Below the pieces are notes generated by a model. It searched no databases, was not told the DNA's origin, and saw only the letters and a list, made by a program, of their open reading frames with translations. This document shows positions 33,744 to 45,920 of a stretch of DNA of 64,000 nt, one piece after another. The translations under genes were made by a program, and so were the position numbers. This DNA comes from Clarkia xantiana subsp. parviflora (Eukaryota > Streptophyta > Magnoliopsida > Myrtales > Onagraceae). Numbering within the stretch: the first letter of the stretch is position 1; each line of letters starts with the position of its first letter. The stretch is taken from the NCBI GenBank assembly GCA_036873135.1, contig JAPTYO010000018.1:6005503-6069502 (forward strand), written 5' to 3'.

Positions 33744-36700
33744 ATTTGGCGACTCTGCTGGGGACGCTTAGAGGGTTCGGGCTCATTATATTCGCTTATT
33801 GCCATGTTTTTTGAGTTTTTATATTTTATTGTCTTCACCATTCTAACTTTGTTTTTTTGTGTGTCAGGTACATTTTTTTAGAGTTACAGTTAACATTTTT
33901 CTTTTTGTGGCATTATTTGAACTCGCACACACCAATTTAGTGTAATATCCAAAATGCCTAAATCCCAGGGCAACTAGGAACCCCGGAGAGTTAGTAAGTG
34001 TACGACCGCGCGGCCGAGCCGCCGGAACGACTCAGAACAACTCCACTCGCTTGTGAAGGTCTTATGATCCCTGTGATGGGGTGAGGAAACCACTTTGTCG
34101 GGAACCTATCAGTGGAACCTACCTTGTAGAGCAAAGCCACACATTTTTTACCCCCTAACATGTTGTGTGTTATCCGTATTTTTTTGTTGTTGTATAAAAG
34201 AGTCGTCAGGAAACTGTAAGTTTTTTTAACTGTGTAATTTTTATTTCTCATGCATTCATCTCATTGCATTTTTTAAAAAAACAAAAAATACTTTTTTTTT
34301 CCAGCTAGTTGTTAGTCATTTAGTTGTATACATTCTCTTTTCAAACTTGCATTTCGCATGCATTGTTTTTAAAACCTCTTACCTGAATTTTTTATTTTAA
34401 ACCTGCGTTTCATACGCGTTTTTTAAAAACATTCTTTAGGTGAGTTGTAATTTTGGTTATTGCGTCACGTATGCATTACTTTTTTTTAAAAAAAAAAAAA
34501 AAAAACATTTTAGGAAAAATTGTAATTCCTCTTTAGCTATTAGAGCTTCTAATTTCGAACGTGCATTCCACATGCATCATTTCAAAAAAACTTTTTACCT
34601 GAATTGTTTCATTTTTCAATAATGCATCAAATATGCATTAATTTAAAAAAACTTTTTAGATAAATCGTAAGCTCTCTTAGTTTTAGAGCTCTTTGTTTAA
34701 AAAAAACCTTTACCTGATTTTTTTAAAATGTGCATCTCATATACATTATTTTCGAAAAAAAACCTTTCAGGTAAATTGTAATTTTCTTAGTTGTAGAACT
34801 TTTTTTTTAAGTCTGCATATTGTATTTATTTTTGTGCATCTCATATGCATTTTTTTTTAAAAAACTTTTCACTTGTTTTTTTTTTTTGAGCAACTAGGAT
34901 GCATTGATTTTTTTTTTCCCTCATAAAAAAAAAAAACATTTTTTTTTTTTTCAACTGTACAACTTTCATCTCATGTACATCTCATAGGCATTGTTTTAGG
35001 GAAAACATTTTTCAGATAGATTGTAAATCTTCTCTTAGTTGTTGAGCTTCTAATTCCAAACATGCACTGCATTTGCATTTGTTTTTATAAAAAATTTCAC
35101 CTGGACTTTTCATTTTGTACATACATTCCATATGTGTCATTCAGGTAAACCGGTTGTAAGTTGTAAGTTTCTTATCAGTAGAACTTTAACTTTTCAAGCA
35201 TGCATGAGCATTTTAAAAAATCAAAGTGTCATTCGTTTTTATCCAAGGTGTGTTGCACTTTTACGGCAAAATTGTCATTTCAACCTTTGCATGAGCTAGC
35301 GTTTTGAAAAAGAGATTTGATTCTGATTTTGATTTTTTTGAAAAAACAGTTTAAATGTTTAGTTGAGTGTGACTATTCGAGCTTAAACAAAGGAAGAGAA
35401 AATCCTTTTGAAAACTTCATTTTGAACATCTATCGTGCGTTCGAGCCAGATAGTGCACTCAGCGAACTCATTAAACTCCAAGCTAGTGCAAAACACCTTA
35501 GATCATAAATTTTGATTCTTTCTGAAATGTAATCGAAATTATGAACTGAATGACATTAGAAGTTTTCCGAAAAATCATGCATGACTCATTTGATTCTTTA
35601 TACTAACTTTCGTGTCTGGTCTTTTCAGGTACCCTTGGATAGGTATGTCGCACATACAAGTTGTGTCGGCCAGATGGGGCAACAAAAAAGGAACGTGCAG
35701 CCGTCCAGTTGCATGAAGCACAAATTGCGCACTCGGGATATCCAACGCTCAGGTACGATGAATAGTACTTGATTTTTCCTTGAGATTTGAGTGTCCCTAC
35801 TCTTTTTCAGATAAGACGACAATTTTGACCGAGGTCGCAACCACGTGAAATGTGACTGTTCCAACGAACTTACATGTCAAAATTCCACCCACCATATGTG
35901 GAATTCATACGCGTCCCCGAACCAAGCCGTACATCTGAACCGGTCGGTGGTAACCAAGGGGCATCTCCCGTTGAGATAGGACATGTCCGAATATGGAAAA
36001 TATCAAGAGATCATCGAGTGTCCCCAGAAGATTCAATGTGCCGATCAATGATCGTTTGAGATGTCAAGCAAATGAAGCATTATTGTTTGTGCCTTCCGTC
36101 AGAGGTTCAGGGGCATTTACTTTCCGGCAGGTGTTCATATACAAGTTGTGATTTCTAGATGGAGCAGGAAAATCAGGACATGTAACAGATCCATTCACAT
36201 ATGGAGCAAATTTCCATTAAAGATGTCAGGCACCCAGGTAAGAGAAGTCGTGATCAATTTTCTCCGAAATTTGATTTTTTTTACTCATTGTGCAGCTCGG
36301 ATAATCATCTAAATAAAAGCCTCTGAAGAGCACATCTCGTACAAGGCCCTTTGCTCGCCAACCATTCTTGTGTCAGTTGCCGAATTTATCTCAATATATG
36401 TGCCCCAATGCAGACTACTCCACGTCATCCTTGTGTGTTCATTGGCCAGGCCATTCATCCCGCGTGCGACGAGCCTAACCCGGTAGGTGCTAGCCATGGG
36501 GCATCCCCAGATGAGATTGGGCAATAACCGGGGCACTTGAGAAGCCGAGATTAGAAATCACTGTCTACGTCATCCATTGGTTGTAAGGTCCATCCAGGGC
36601 GTCGACACGATCGACATATTTTGACTCAATCAACTGAGTCCTTCTCTAGAAGATGTTTTGAATTAGAAATTTCAGATTTGCCACTAGGGGCATGTACATA

Positions 36701-36760
36701 TTTGTTGTTGTTTATTTTCGTTAAATTTTCGTTTGAAAAAAAAAAAAAAAAAAAACTCAT

Positions 36761-37470
36761 TTTTTAAGGGTCACAGCCGCCCTTTAATTGGCTACCGATA
36801 CAAATAAAGAGTGTGCTCATGCATATTTTGTGAGATCAGTGAATAAAAGGGTCACAGTTGTCCCTAAATCAACTACATAATAACAGGGTCACAGTCGTCC
36901 CTAAAATGACTACAAAGAAAGGGTCACAGCCACCCTTCAAATGGCTACAGATAAAGAGCGCTCCTGCAACGTCAAAAGCGGGAAATAGGTGAAAGGGCCA
37001 CAGCCACCCTCCAAACGGCTACGAATAAAAAAGTGACCCCGCAAACCCTGTGAGGGCGGGAAAATAAAAAGGGCCACAGCCACCCTTAAAATGGCTACAC
37101 AAAAAGAGTGTTCTCGCGAAACCGGTGAGGGCGGGAAAATAAAAGAAAGGGTCACAGTCGTCCCTCAAACGGCTACAGTTAAAAGAGTGATCCAGGAACA
37201 TCGATGGCAGATATTAAGTGAAAGGGCCACAACCACCCTCAAAATGGTTACATACAGAAAGTGTTTCCCGGATCAGAGACGAGGAATAAAGGGCCACAGC
37301 CACCCTCCAAATGGCTACAATCAAGAGAGCTCCCGCAACATTGAAGACGGTGAGAAAAATGTCACATCCACCCTCCAAAGGGCTACAAATACTCCCGCAT
37401 CGAGGCGGAAAATAAAGTACGGGTCACAGCCACCGTTTAATCGGCTACCAAATAAAGTGCTTCCGCTAGG
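36761..37470. repeat. Diverged 60-75 bp tandem repeats
   Basis: About ten units are built on GGGCCACAGCCACCCTCCAAA.GGCTACA and separated by short purine-rich linkers. They lie in the LARD internal region. Confidence 0.85.
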
Positions 37471-37897
37471 TTGAAAACCCGAAAGGGCGACCTAGGCAAA
37501 ATCAGGAAATGAGAGGCATGGTTGCAAGTGCAGAAATTGCAATCATGGCAAAAGGAGAGAAAATAAAAAGCTGAGGGGCATGGTCGGAAATCTCTCAATC
37601 GACCGTGGCAAAAGGAGAGAAAAAAGAGAAATTTTCAAAAAAAAAAAAAAGAGAAAAAAGAAAAAGATCCCGCTAGGTTGTCGCACAATGCACAATTTAG
37701 GCAAAAATTAGGGACAAACATTCATGCGCAACACAGCGCCTTCCAAAGTCAACTTCACGGAAAACGGGACGGTTACAGTCTGCTCTCGCGAGTCACCATT
37801 CAAGGACAAGTAGGACTGTTACAGTCTGTTCCTACAAGTCACAACCGACAATCAGAGTCACCCCCGACGAACGAAGCCTTAGTGTTCAGCCTTCGCA

Positions 37898-38300
37898 AGT
37901 CACGCCACTAGAGGCACTTCTCCAACGGACGCCACTAGAGGCTCATCTCCGACACTCGCCACTAGAGGCACTTCTCCAACTGACGCCACTAGAGGCTCAT
38001 CTCCGACACTCGCCACTAGAGGCATTTCTCCAACGGACGCCGCTAGAGGCTCATCTCCGACATTCGCCACTAGAGGCATTTCTCCAACGGACGCCGCTAG
38101 AGGCTCATCTCCGACATTCGCCACTAGAGGCACTTCTCCAACGGACGCCGCTAGAGGCTCATCTCCGACATTCGCCACTAGAGGCACTTCTCCAACGGAC
38201 GCCACTAGAGGCTCATCTCCAACACTCGCCACTAGAGGCACTTCTCCAACGGACGCCACTAGAGGCTCATCTCCGACACTCGCCACTAGAGGCATCACCA
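37898..38300. repeat. 27-bp tandem repeats, open on the minus strand
   Basis: About 15 units alternate CGCCACTAGAGGCACTTCT and CGCCACTAGAGGCTCATCT. Because 27 is a multiple of three, the minus strand reads an uninterrupted 133-residue chain of PLVASVGDE/PLVASVGEV nonapeptides. I do not claim that it is expressed. Confidence 0.88.
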
Positions 38301-38690
38301 AAGGGTCTCCGGTACGGTCTGACGTAGAGGTCTTCCGCCACCAGAGATATCACCAGAGGTTTTCCGGTACGGTCTGACGTAGAGGTCTTCCGTTACCACT
38401 CGCCACTAGAGGCATCACCAAAGGTTCTCCGGTACTGTATGACGTAGAGGTCTTCCGCCACCAGAGATATCACCAGAGGTTTTCCGGTACGGTCTGACGT
38501 AGAGGTCTTCCGTTACCACTCGCCACTAGAGGCATCACCAAAGGTTCTCCGGTACGGTCTGACGTAGAGGTCTTTCACCACCAGAGATATCACCAGAGGT
38601 TTTCCGGTACGGTCTGACGTAGAGGTTTTTCCGTTACCACTCACCACTAGAGGCGTCAGCAGAGGTTGTTGGTACTGTCTGACGTAGAGG
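38281..38690. repeat. 120-bp tandem repeats
   Basis: Three to four units start at 38281, 38401 and 38521, each built from two half-units around GGTACGGTCTGACGTAGAGG. A further array of about 27 and 60 bp units (GCACGCCACTGGAGGC; AATGGAGGCACCGCC) follows at 38725-38965. Confidence 0.88.
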
Positions 38691-39128
38691 TCTTCTGTTA
38701 CCAATCATCACCAAAGGTTTTACTTTATTGCACGCCACTGGAGGCTTTACTTTTCTGCACGCCACTGGAGGCTTTACTTTTTCGCACGCCACTGGAGGCT
38801 TTATTTTCTGCACTACCAATGGAGGCACCGCCAACAGGGGCACCGCCGACGGAGGTTCTATTTTCCGCGCTACCAATGGAGGCACCGCCAACAGGGGCAC
38901 CGCCAACGGAGGTTCTATTTTCCGCATGCCAATGGAGGCACCGCCAATAGGGGCACCGCCGACAGAGGCTCTACTTTTTTTTGCACTTTCCGAAATGAGC
39001 CAGGAGTTTCCTTGAAGATTCGAAGACTCGAAAGAAGATATACTTCCCAACCAAAATTAGTGTTTACTCGTCTTTGGACAAATCCCCTCGAACTTGTTCT
39101 ACGGGAATTCGCCCAAAGAGGGGCAAAC

Positions 39129-40570
39129 TGTAAACACTTAATTTTGGACCACGCGCAACACTCGTGGCATGTGGCGCACTAAATGGGGAAGTGTTCAAAA
39201 TATGGCAAGTCGAGAAGTTTCCAAGAATGGCTCCTGCAAAATTTAGGATAGTTTATGTATTTATTGCATAAAAATATTTGTTGAATATTTAGTATTAATT
39301 TCTGAATATTTAACATTTATTAGCAAAATAAATCAGCAATATATGTTGCTCAAATTAGACTAGACTTATGTAGTATATATAGATTACTATATTGTAATGT
39401 AAAGGGGACGGTGAATAAAAAAGAAAAAAGCAGTTCTGAGCCATGATGATATTACCAGCTTGATGTTCTAATACTTCTATACATCGAAGACCAATGCACG
39501 GACTTGGTTGACCCCTCCACTTTATCCCCAACCTCCGAACCTTCGTCGCCATCCTCCGGTGACCCACGAACACCCAAACTCAATGCCCCACCTCTGATAC
39601 CAAGTCGTTCCAACCTCCGGCACCGACTGTGATCCGCTCGCACCCAATCGTCCTCACCGGAACCAGGTACCCCGTCCCAGAAGCCGCCGTGACTCCCTTG
39701 CCTTCCACCTGAATCTTGCCGGAGTCACCAATCGTTGCCGAATCATCACCGGGGTTGTCGCTGCCATATCGTCGCTGTCGTCCCATCGTCCTCCAAATTC
39801 GAAGCTCCTTCCCGCAGGTCTTCATTCTCACAGGTCTTGGCCATTGACAGATCCGACCGACCCCGCTCCAGTCATCCCCATCTCGAACCAATCTCGCAAG
39901 TTCGACCAGAAGTTCGTAGCTCGACCAGAATCACCCGCCCAGTCAGATAGAGGCCCGGAGTTGCTGCTGCAGTCATCTTTGACCACCATACTGTCAGCCG
40001 TAGTATTCCCTGTAGAAGGAAGGTAAGTCTCGTACCTTTTTGTTTTCTTTTGCTGCTTAGTTTTATTTATTTATTTGTTTATTTATTTATTTTGTTTATT
40101 TGAATGTAACTGATCAAATTTAATTAGGTAAATTATGTATGTATGTTGATTATATATATTAGGCCGTGTATGGTGTAGACTTAAGTATACTTGATAATTT
40201 TAGTATTTTAGATTTCATTAATTTTTAGACTTAGGATTGGAGTTGACAATATTTTTGCATATGATAAAATTGTAATCAAATCTTGACATCGTTAGATAAA
40301 TGTGATGTAACATGTATTTAAAGAATAAAATTGGCAAATTAAGTGAATTGAGTACCGAAAGGGCGTAGTTAAAAATTGTTCTTTTAATTCGTAATAGAAC
40401 CCCCGAACTCGAATTTTTTTATCGTAGACCAGTTTTGTACCTTTGTGTTTAATTCATCATTCACTTAGGTAATTTAGGATTCTAGTTAGCCTTTATTAAC
40501 TAGTGGCGACTCTTTTCAAAATACACGTTTTCAAAACGTATCCGCCATAGGTCAGATTTTAGGTCCGACA
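39129..40570 (+). repeat. LTR2 of the LARD array
   Basis: This 1,442-bp copy is nearly identical to LTR1. It serves as the 3' LTR of the first unit and the 5' LTR of the second; the primer site follows again at 40572. Confidence 0.95.
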
Positions 40571-43010
40571 ATTTGGCGACTCTGCTGGGGACGCTTAGAG
40601 GGTTCGGGCTCATTATATTCGCTTATTGCCATGTTTTTTGAGTTTTTATATTTTATTGTCTTCACCATTCTAACTTTGTTTTTTTGTGTGTCAGGTACAT
40701 TTTTTTAGAGTTACAGTTAACATTTTTCTTTTTGTGGCATTATTTGAACTCGCACACACCAATTTAGTGTAATATCCAAAATGCCTAAATCCCAGGGCAA
40801 CTAGGAACCCCGGAGAGTTAGTAAGTGTACGACCGCGCGGCCGAGCCGCCGGAACGACTCAGAACAACTCCACTCGCTTGTGAAGGTCTTATGATCCCTG
40901 TGATGGGGTGAGGAAACCACTTTGTCGGGAACCTATCAGTGGAACCTACCTTGTAGAGCAAAGCCACACATTTTTTACCCCCTAACATGTTGTGTGTTAT
41001 CCGTATTTTTTTGTTGTTGTATAAAAGAGTCGTCAGGAAACTGTAAGTTTTTTTAACTGTGTAATTTTTATTTCTCATGCATTCATCTCATTGCATTTTT
41101 TAAAAAAACAAAAAATACTTTTTTTTTCCAGCTAGTTGTTAGTCATTTAGTTGTATACATTCTCTTTTCAAACTTGCATTTCGCATGCATTGTTTTTAAA
41201 ACCTCTTACCTGAATTTTTTATTTTAAACCTGCGTTTCATACGCGTTTTTTAAAAACATTCTTTAGGTGAGTTGTAATTTTGGTTATTGCGTCACGTATG
41301 CATTACTTTTTTTTAAAAAAAAAAAAAAAAAACATTTTAGGAAAAATTGTAATTCCTCTTTAGCTATTAGAGCTTCTAATTTCGAACGTGCATTCCACAT
41401 GCATCATTTCAAAAAAACTTTTTACCTGAATTGTTTCATTTTTCAATAATGCATCAAATATGCATTAATTTAAAAAAACTTTTTAGATAAATCGTAAGCT
41501 CTCTTAGTTTTAGAGCTCTTTGTTTAAAAAAAACCTTTACCTGATTTTTTTAAAATGTGCATCTCATATACATTATTTTCGAAAAAAAACCTTTCAGGTA
41601 AATTGTAATTTTCTTAGTTGTAGAACTTTTTTTTTAAGTCTGCATATTGTATTTATTTTTGTGCATCTCATATGCATTTTTTTTAAAAAACTTTTCACTT
41701 GTTTTTTTTTTTTGAGCAACTAGGATGCATTGATTTTTTTTTTCCCTCATAAAAAAAAAAAACATTTTTTTTTTTTTCAACTGTACAACTTTCATCTCAT
41801 GTACATCTCATAGGCATTGTTTTAGGGAAAACATTTTTCAGATAGATTGTAAATCTTCTCTTAGTTGTTGAGCTTCTAATTCCAAACATGCACTGCATTT
41901 GCATTTGTTTTTATAAAAAATTTCACCTGGACTTTTCATTTTGTACATACATTCCATATGTGTCATTCAGGTAAACCGGTTGTAAGTTGTAAGTTTCTTA
42001 TCAGTAGAACTTTAACTTTTCAAGCATGCATGAGCATTTTAAAAAATCAAAGTGTCATTCGTTTTTATCCAAGGTGTGTTGCACTTTTACGGCAAAATTG
42101 TCATTTCAACCTTTGCATGAGCTAGCGTTTTGAAAAAGAGATTTGATTCTGATTTTGATTTTTTTGAAAAAACAGTTTAAATGTTTAGTTGAGTGTGACT
42201 ATTCGAGCTTAAACAAAGGAAGAGAAAATCCTTTTGAAAACTTCATTTTGAACATCTATCGTGCGTTCGAGCCAGATAGTGCACTCAGCGAACTCATTAA
42301 ACTCCAAGCTAGTGCAAAACACCTTAGATCATAAATTTTGATTCTTTCTGAAATGTAATCGAAATTATGAACTGAATGACATTAGAAGTTTTCCGAAAAA
42401 TCATGCATGACTCATTTGATTCTTTATACTAACTTTCGTGTCTGGTCTTTTCAGGTACCCTTGGATAGGTATGTCGCACATACAAGTTGTGTCGGCCAGA
42501 TGGGGCAACAAAAAAGGAACGTGCAGCCGTCCAGTTGCATGAAGCACAAATTGCGCACTCGGGATATCCAACGCTCAGGTACGATGAATAGTACTTGATT
42601 TTTCCTTGAGATTTGAGTGTCCCTACTCTTTTTCAGATAAGACGACAATTTTGACCGAGGTCGCAACCACGTGAAATGTGACTGTTCCAACGAACTTACA
42701 TGTCAAAATTCCACCCACCATATGTGGAATTCATACGCGTCCCCGAACCAAGCCGTACATCTGAACCGGTCGGTGGTAACCAAGGGGCATCTCCCGTTGA
42801 GATAGGACATGTCCGAATATGGAAAATATCAAGAGATCATCGAGTGTCCCCAGAAGATTCAATGTGCCGATCAATGATCGTTTGAGATGTCAAGCAAATG
42901 AAGCATTATTGTTTGTGCCTTCCGTCAGAGGTTCAGGGGCATTTACTTTCCGGCAGGTGTTCATATACAAGTTGTGATTTCTAGATGGAGCAGGAAAATC
43001 AGGACATGTA
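40571..43010 (+). mobile_element. Second, truncated internal region of the LARD array
   Basis: This repeats 33744-36184 almost exactly and stops at GGACATGTA. All the tandem-repeat fields and the polypurine tract are missing. The sequence then jumps into an LTR lacking its first 135 bp. Confidence 0.93.
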
Positions 43011-43012
43011 TG

Positions 43013-44319
43013 TTGCATAAAAATATTTGTTGAATATTTAGTATTAATTTCTGAATATTTAACATTTATTAGCAAAATAAATCAGCAATATATGTTGCTC
43101 AAATTAGACTAGACTTATGTAGTATATATAGATTACTATATTGTAATGTAAAGGGGACGGTGAATAAAAAAGAAAAAAGCAGTTCTGAGCCATGATGATA
43201 TTACCAGCTTGATGTTCTAATACTTCTATACATCGAAGACCAATGCACGGACTTGGTTGACCCCTCCACTTTATCCCCAACCTCCGAACCTTCGTCGCCA
43301 TCCTCCGGTGACCCACGAACACCCAAACTCAATGCCCCACCTCTGATACCAAGTCGTTCCAACCTCCGGCACCGACTGTGATCCGCTCGCACCCAATCGT
43401 CCTCACCGGAACCAGGTACCCCGTCCCAGAAGCCGCCGTGACTCCCTTGCCTTCCACCTGAATCTTGCCGGAGTCACCAATCGTTGCCGAATCATCACCG
43501 GGGTTGTCGCTGCCATATCGTCGCTGTCGTCCCATCGTCCTCCAAATTCGAAGCTCCTTCCCGCAGGTCTTCATTCTCACAGGTCTTGGCCATTGACAGA
43601 TCCGACCGACCCCGCTCCAGTCATCCCCATCTCGAACCAATCTCGCAAGTTCGACCAGAAGTTCGTAGCTCGACCAGAATCACCCGCCCAGTCAGATAGA
43701 GGCCCGGAGTTGCTGCTGCAGTCATCTTTGACCACCATACTGTCAGCCGTAGTATTCCCTGTAGAAGGAAGGTAAGTCTCGTACCTTTTTGTTTTCTTTT
43801 GCTGCTTAGTTTTATTTATTTATTTGTTTATTTATTTATTTTGTTTATTTGAATGTAACTGATCAAATTTAATTAGGTAAATTATGTATGTATGTTGATT
43901 ATATATATTAGGCCGTGTATGGTGTAGACTTAAGTATACTTGATAATTTTAGTATTTTAGATTTCATTAATTTTTAGACTTAGGATTGGAGTTGACAATA
44001 TTTTTGCATATGATAAAATTGTAATCAAATCTTGACATCGTTAGATAAATGTGATGTAACATGTATTTAAAGAATAAAATTGGCAAATTAAGTGAATTGA
44101 GTACCGAAAGGGCGTAGTTAAAAATTGTTCTTTTAATTCGTAATAGAACCCCCGAACTCGAATTTTTTTATCGTAGACCAGTTTTGTACCTTTGTGTTTA
44201 ATTCATCATTCACTTAGGTAATTTAGGATTCTAGTTAGCCTTTATTAACTAGTGGCGACTCTTTTCAAAATACACGTTTTCAAAACGTATCCGCCATAGG
44301 TCAGATTTTAGGTCCGACA
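43013..44319 (+). repeat. LTR3 of the LARD array, 5'-truncated
   Basis: Its 1,307 bp correspond to LTR1 from base 32437 on. It shares the C of LTR2 at the position of A32607. The outer flank is GTAAT. Confidence 0.94.
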
Positions 44320-44389
44320 GTAATCATTGTTATGTATAAATTAACTTATTTCTTTAATTATTATTTTTTTTCTAAAAATGTGTTCCGCA

Positions 44390-44689
44390 CGTGTCTAACA
44401 AGTGGACGATATGTCATTTTAACATCTTTTGTAAGTTTGTTGTACATTTTAATACATATTGGTCCCTAAAACCATCTTTTTCATACATGTTGTACATTTA
44501 AAACCTATTGGTACATAAAACCATATTTTTTAAACACGTTGTATGTTTTACATATTTTTCCCTTATTATATAGATAAAATATAAAAATATGTAGTCAAAT
44601 ATAGTTTCTACATTTTTTATCAACGTGCCGTTTTTGTTTGTTTTAATTCGTATTTTGATTTAAAAACGTAAAAATTACGTTTTTACGGC

Positions 44690-44742
<53 letters not shown>

Positions 44743-44747
44743 AAATA

Positions 44748-44816
<69 letters not shown>

Positions 44817-45095
44817 GTATAATTATTATTTTTAAAATTTCAAATTCATGGAATGATATTTTACCACCTTTAGAAACATGTTGTACATTTAAAACATATT
44901 GGTCCATAAAACCATATTTTTCAAACATGTTGCATGTTTTACATATTTTTCCCTTATTATATAGATAAAATATAAAAATATGTAGTCAAATATAGTTTCT
45001 ACATTTTTATCAACGTGCCGTTTTTGTTTGTTTTAATTCGTATTTTGATTTAAAAACGTAAAAATTACGACTAATTATATATATATATATATAAG

Positions 45096-45134
<39 letters not shown>

Positions 45135-45729
45135 TTATATGTACAATTATTATTTTTAAAATTTCAAATTCATGGAATGACATTTTACCACCTATAGAAA
45201 CATGTTGTACATTTAAAACATATTGGTCCATAAAACCATATTTTTCAAACATGTTGCATGTTTTACATATTTTTCCCTTATTATATAGATAAAATATAAA
45301 AATATGTAGTCAAATATAGTTTCTACATTTTTATCAACATGCCATTTTTGTTTGTTTTAATTCGTATTTTGATTTAAAAACGTAAAAATGCACGTTTTTA
45401 CGGCTAATTGTATATATATATATGTGTGTGTAAATACTTATATATATATATATATTTATATGTACAATTATTATTTTTAAATTTTCAAATTCATGGAATG
45501 ATATATTACCACCTTTAGAAACATGTTGTACATTTAAAACATATTGGTCCATAAAACCATATTTTTCAAACACGTTGTATGTTTTACATATTTTTCCCTT
45601 ATTATATAGATAAAATATAAAAATATGTAGTCAAATATAGTTTCTACATTTTTATCAACATGCCGTTTTTGTTTGTTTTAATTTGTATTTTGATTTAAAA
45701 ACGTAAAAATGCACGTTTTTACGGCTAAT

Positions 45730-45818
<89 letters not shown>

Positions 45819-45840
45819 TATAATGTAATGTGTATTATGT
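44390..45840. repeat. MULE tandem repeats of about 300-340 bp with (TA)n tracts
   Basis: Four diverged units contain ACATGTTGTACATTTAAAAC, TTTTTCCCTTATTATATAG, TCAACGTGCCGTTTTTGTTTG and AAAAACGTAAAAAT, separated by (TA)n runs (44693-44810, 45076-45135, 45414-45460, 45730-45800). They lie between the LTR array and the second PMD exon and belong to the MULE. The first unit is the right arm of the internal inverted repeat. Confidence 0.85.
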
Positions 45841-45920
45841 TACATTTTATTATTAATCAAATAGTCGGCCAATAAGCATATATTATTCATGTTTAGTAAT
45901 TTGGACATTCATGATGATAG

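Larger units (their letters stand above)
33744..39128 (+). mobile_element. Internal region of the LARD element (no pol)
   Basis: The primer binding site is at 33745-33764 and the polypurine tract AAAGAGGGGCAAAC at 39115-39128. Between them I see no RT, integrase or gag motif. 34240-35240 is AT-rich with loose repeats of a GCATCTCATATGCAT phrase, 35280-36600 has only short open frames, and 36760-38970 is a succession of tandem arrays. It must depend on another element's proteins. Confidence 0.85.
32302..44319 (+). mobile_element. Tandem LTR-internal-LTR-internal-LTR array of a non-autonomous (LARD-type) element
   Basis: One TSD, GTAAT (32297-32301 and 44320-44324), encloses LTR1 32302-33743, internal 33744-39128, LTR2 39129-40570, partial internal 40571-43010 and partial LTR3 43013-44319. 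LTR1 and LTR2 are both 1,442 bp and nearly identical (A at 32607 versus C in the other two). The two internal copies differ only in homopolymer lengths as far as I could compare. No gag or pol domain is visible in the internal region, hence a large retrotransposon derivative. The primer site TTTGGCGACTCTGCTGGGGA (33745-33764) is of the tRNA-Arg type I associate with Ogre/Tat elements (recall). Confidence 0.95.
31946..45920 (+). other. Proposed first intron of the PMD gene (hosts the LTR array)
   Basis: This segment runs from the GTAAGT donor at 31946 to the AG at 45919-45920. It holds MULE sequence (31946-32301 and 44325-45920) and the LTR array. The MULE part alone would be an intron of about 2 kb. 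An alternative acceptor (CAG at 45944) also keeps the frame. Confidence 0.5.

Noticed and set aside
36761..38300. Regular short repeats resembling a CRISPR array.
   Set aside because: Units are contiguous or joined by non-unique linkers, there are no cas genes and the setting is a plant retrotransposon.
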